Source: Bacillota bacterium (GTDB taxonomy: Bacteria; Bacillota_I; Bacilli_A; RF39; UBA660). Taken from it: DNA of 64,000 nt. Below the pieces are notes generated by a model that searched no databases, was not told the DNA's origin, and worked only from the letters and a program-made list of their open reading frames with translations. Shown here piece by piece: positions 62,869-64,000 of the stretch (the stretch's first letter is position 1; each line of letters begins with the position of its first letter). The stretch lies in NCBI GenBank assembly GCA_015059435.1, contig SVAJ01000002.1, positions 186,001 through 250,000 on the forward strand, given 5' to 3'. The translations under genes and the position numbers were made by a program.

Positions 62869-62889
62869 GATTTTTAATTCTATTTTTTT
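62862..62889 (+). terminator. terminator after unknown gene
   Basis: 9-bp stem with one G-U (62862-62870 with 62878-62886), 7-base loop, T run. Confidence 0.6.
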
Positions 62890-62902
62890 GTTAGAGGTGT
62901 TT

Positions 62903-63562
62903 ATGAAAAATATGATATTAGAAAATAGTGATAGATATTTTTGTGGTAGATGTATTTCTATTGGTGATGATATTTATAATAGGATAATTAATAAATCATA
63001 TAGAGTTAATGATGATATTTCTTTAAGTGATTTGAGATATGTACAAGTTATGTATTATGATTATAATCATGATATACAAAGAGGAGAAATTATTGTTAAT
63101 AAAGATATACTAGATGATACTTTATTTATATTTAAGGAATTATTTAGAAATGAATATGAATTGTATAGTGTTAGACTTGTTGATGATTTATGGGCTGGAG
63201 ATCCTTTGACTACAGATGAAGCTTCTATGAGAGCTAATAATTCATCTTGTTTTAACTATAGAAAGATAGCTGGTAAAACATATCTTTCTAAGCATGCTAC
63301 TGGTCATGCTATAGATATTAATCCTTATGAAAATCCATATGTCAGATTTGATGAGGATGGAAAGCCTATATGTGATGGTATGAGTGACGAAGAAATTTAT
63401 TATATTAATAATAGAAATATAGGTGTTTCTCATGTTATTACTCATGAAGATTTGGCTTATAAATTATTTAGTGAATGTGGGTTTGAATGGGGTGGAGATT
63501 GGAATCCTCCTATGGAACCACTTGATTATCAACACTTTGAAAAGATTCTTATTAAAAAGTAA
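62903..63562 (+). CDS. M15-family-like metallopeptidase
   Basis: 219 residues. LSKHATGHAIDINP and the later WGGDWNPPMEPLDYQHFE hold the H-x6-D and H zinc ligands of D-Ala-D-Ala carboxypeptidase/endolysin-type M15 enzymes. There is no signal peptide, so either it is exported otherwise or acts inside; a phage-derived or lytic origin is possible. The start is the ATG after AGAGGTG. Confidence 0.78.
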   Translation: MKNMILENSDRYFCGRCISIGDDIYNRIINKSYRVNDDISLSDLRYVQVMYYDYNHDIQRGEIIVNKDILDDTLFIFKELFRNEYELYSVRLVDDLWAGDPLTTDEASMRANNSSCFNYRKIAGKTYLSKHATGHAIDINPYENPYVRFDEDGKPICDGMSDEEIYYINNRNIGVSHVITHEDLAYKLFSECGFEWGGDWNPPMEPLDYQHFEKILIKK

Positions 63563-63579
63563 AAAAGATTATGTTATTT

Positions 63580-63600
63580 GCGGCTCTAACCAACTGGCTA
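63580..63600 (-). repeat. inverted fragment of a tRNA D-arm
   Basis: The reverse complement (TAGCCAGTTGGTTAGAGC then CGC) matches tRNA-Met bases 63676-63698 except for two single-base gaps. It precedes a perfect A7TCGAT7-type palindrome. Confidence 0.5.
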
Positions 63601-63668
63601 AAAAAATCGATTTTTTTTACTTTTTTTATTGCAACATGAAAAAATATGTGTTATTATTAAATGGTCAT

Positions 63669-63745
63669 GGACCCTTAGCTCAGTTGGTTAGAGCACGCGG
63701 CTCATAACCGTGCGGTCATAGGTTCGAGTCCTATAGGGTCCACCA
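63669..63745 (+). tRNA. tRNA-Met (anticodon CAT)
   Basis: 77 bases with encoded CCA. Acceptor GGACCCT/AGGGTCC, D-arm GCTC/GAGC, anticodon loop CTCATAA, T-arm ATAGG/CCTAT with TTCGAGT loop. Elongator Met is more likely than initiator because the first pair is G-C; a lysidine-modified Ile tRNA also reads CAT and cannot be excluded. Confidence 0.92.
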
Positions 63746-63754
63746 TTTTTATAT

Positions 63755-63838
63755 GCGAGTATGGCGGAATTGGCAGACGCGCTAGACTTAGGATCTAGTG
63801 TCTATGACGTGCAGGTTCAACTCCTGTTACTCGCACCA
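63755..63838 (+). tRNA. tRNA-Leu (anticodon TAG)
   Basis: 84 bases with encoded CCA. Acceptor GCGAGTA/TACTCGC, anticodon loop CTTAGGA, a class II long variable arm, T-arm GCAGG/CCTGT (one G-U). It follows tRNA-Met by nine bases, forming a small tRNA operon. Confidence 0.93.
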
Positions 63839-63846
63839 CTAAGAAA

Positions 63847-63874
63847 TAAATAGACCAAAAGGTCTATTTTTTTT
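63847..63874 (+). terminator. tRNA operon terminator
   Basis: Perfect 9-bp stem (63848-63856 with 63861-63869), AAAA loop, T run. Confidence 0.8.
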
Positions 63875-63977
63875 GTGTGGGGCGAGTGATAAAAAATTAT
63901 AAAATTTATATTTTTTTTAGGATTTTCATGATTTTTTTCTAATAATATAAGTGAGTAAGAAAAAAGGAGGTGATTTG

Positions 63978-64000
63978 ATGCTCGACAAAAATTCAACGGA
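63978..64000 (+). CDS. start of unknown CDS, cut by window end
   Basis: An ATG with a very strong SD (AAAGGAGGTGAT) seven residues from the window edge, reading MLDKNST. Too short to identify. Confidence 0.5.

Overview
The window is a gene-dense, very AT-rich stretch of chromosome from a low-GC, Gram-positive-type bacterium. It encodes a cell wall and division machinery (murG, murB, murE, ftsQ/A/Z, a class B penicillin-binding protein), uses TGA as a stop (for example 12568-12570), and has strong SD sequences and Bacillus-like gene orders (rplS-lepB-rbgA-rnhB-topA-xerC, dnaG-rpoD-trmK, yebC-ruvAB-queA, yqeG-yqeH). I infer an uncultured Bacilli-type gut lineage with a compact genome; the exact taxon cannot be fixed from sequence alone. 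No rRNA, CRISPR array, transposase or intact prophage was seen.

Layout. 1-1.8 kb: tail of an ORF6N-type protein, a TIM44-like membrane protein and a DUF192 protein. 1.9-7.5 kb: yebC, ruvA, ruvB and queA interleaved with lineage-specific unknowns. 7.5-22.3 kb: a Bacillus-like rplS...xerC order, interrupted between lepB and rbgA by an accessory zone (8.6-14.3 kb) with a SpaA-like gene pair, a lipoyl-less E2-type acyltransferase, YgjV, possible cysteine-peptidase-fold proteins, DUF523, NUDIX and MazG-like genes. The right edge of that zone carries duplicated and inverted scraps of the rbgA 5' end. 22.3-30.2 kb: a membrane-anchored protein, gmk/tmcAL on the minus strand, then murG-murB-ftsQ-ftsA-ftsZ. 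30.2-39.8 kb: an arginase-family protein that has lost key metal ligands, murE, vanZ, a flippase, a TasA-like surface protein, a sigma factor very like sporulation sigma-K, a polysaccharide deacetylase, yqeG and yqeH. 39.9-46.2 kb: dnaG-rpoD-trmK, a ClpX-like ATPase with an unfamiliar N-terminus, and membrane proteins.

47.4-59.9 kb is the most distinctive part. Nine type IV prepilin-like genes are interleaved with two large DUF6020-type membrane proteins, a stand-alone copy of the DUF6020 N-terminal region, a membrane-anchored metallophosphoesterase and nfo. Seven pilins share a mid-protein Cys, a (K)SP(Y/F) motif and a C-terminal Cys; two belong to a separate subclass. No pilus ATPase, platform protein or prepilin peptidase lies here. 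This looks like a multi-pilin surface system, possibly with its own modification enzymes. The right end holds a PBP, an unknown 139-residue protein behind a consensus promoter, an M15-type peptidase, tRNA-Met and tRNA-Leu, and the start of another gene.

Many genes are separated by short hairpin-plus-T-tract terminators, often overlapping stop codons, and by TTGACA/TATAAT-like promoters. All functional names are from motif recognition by eye; no database search was possible.
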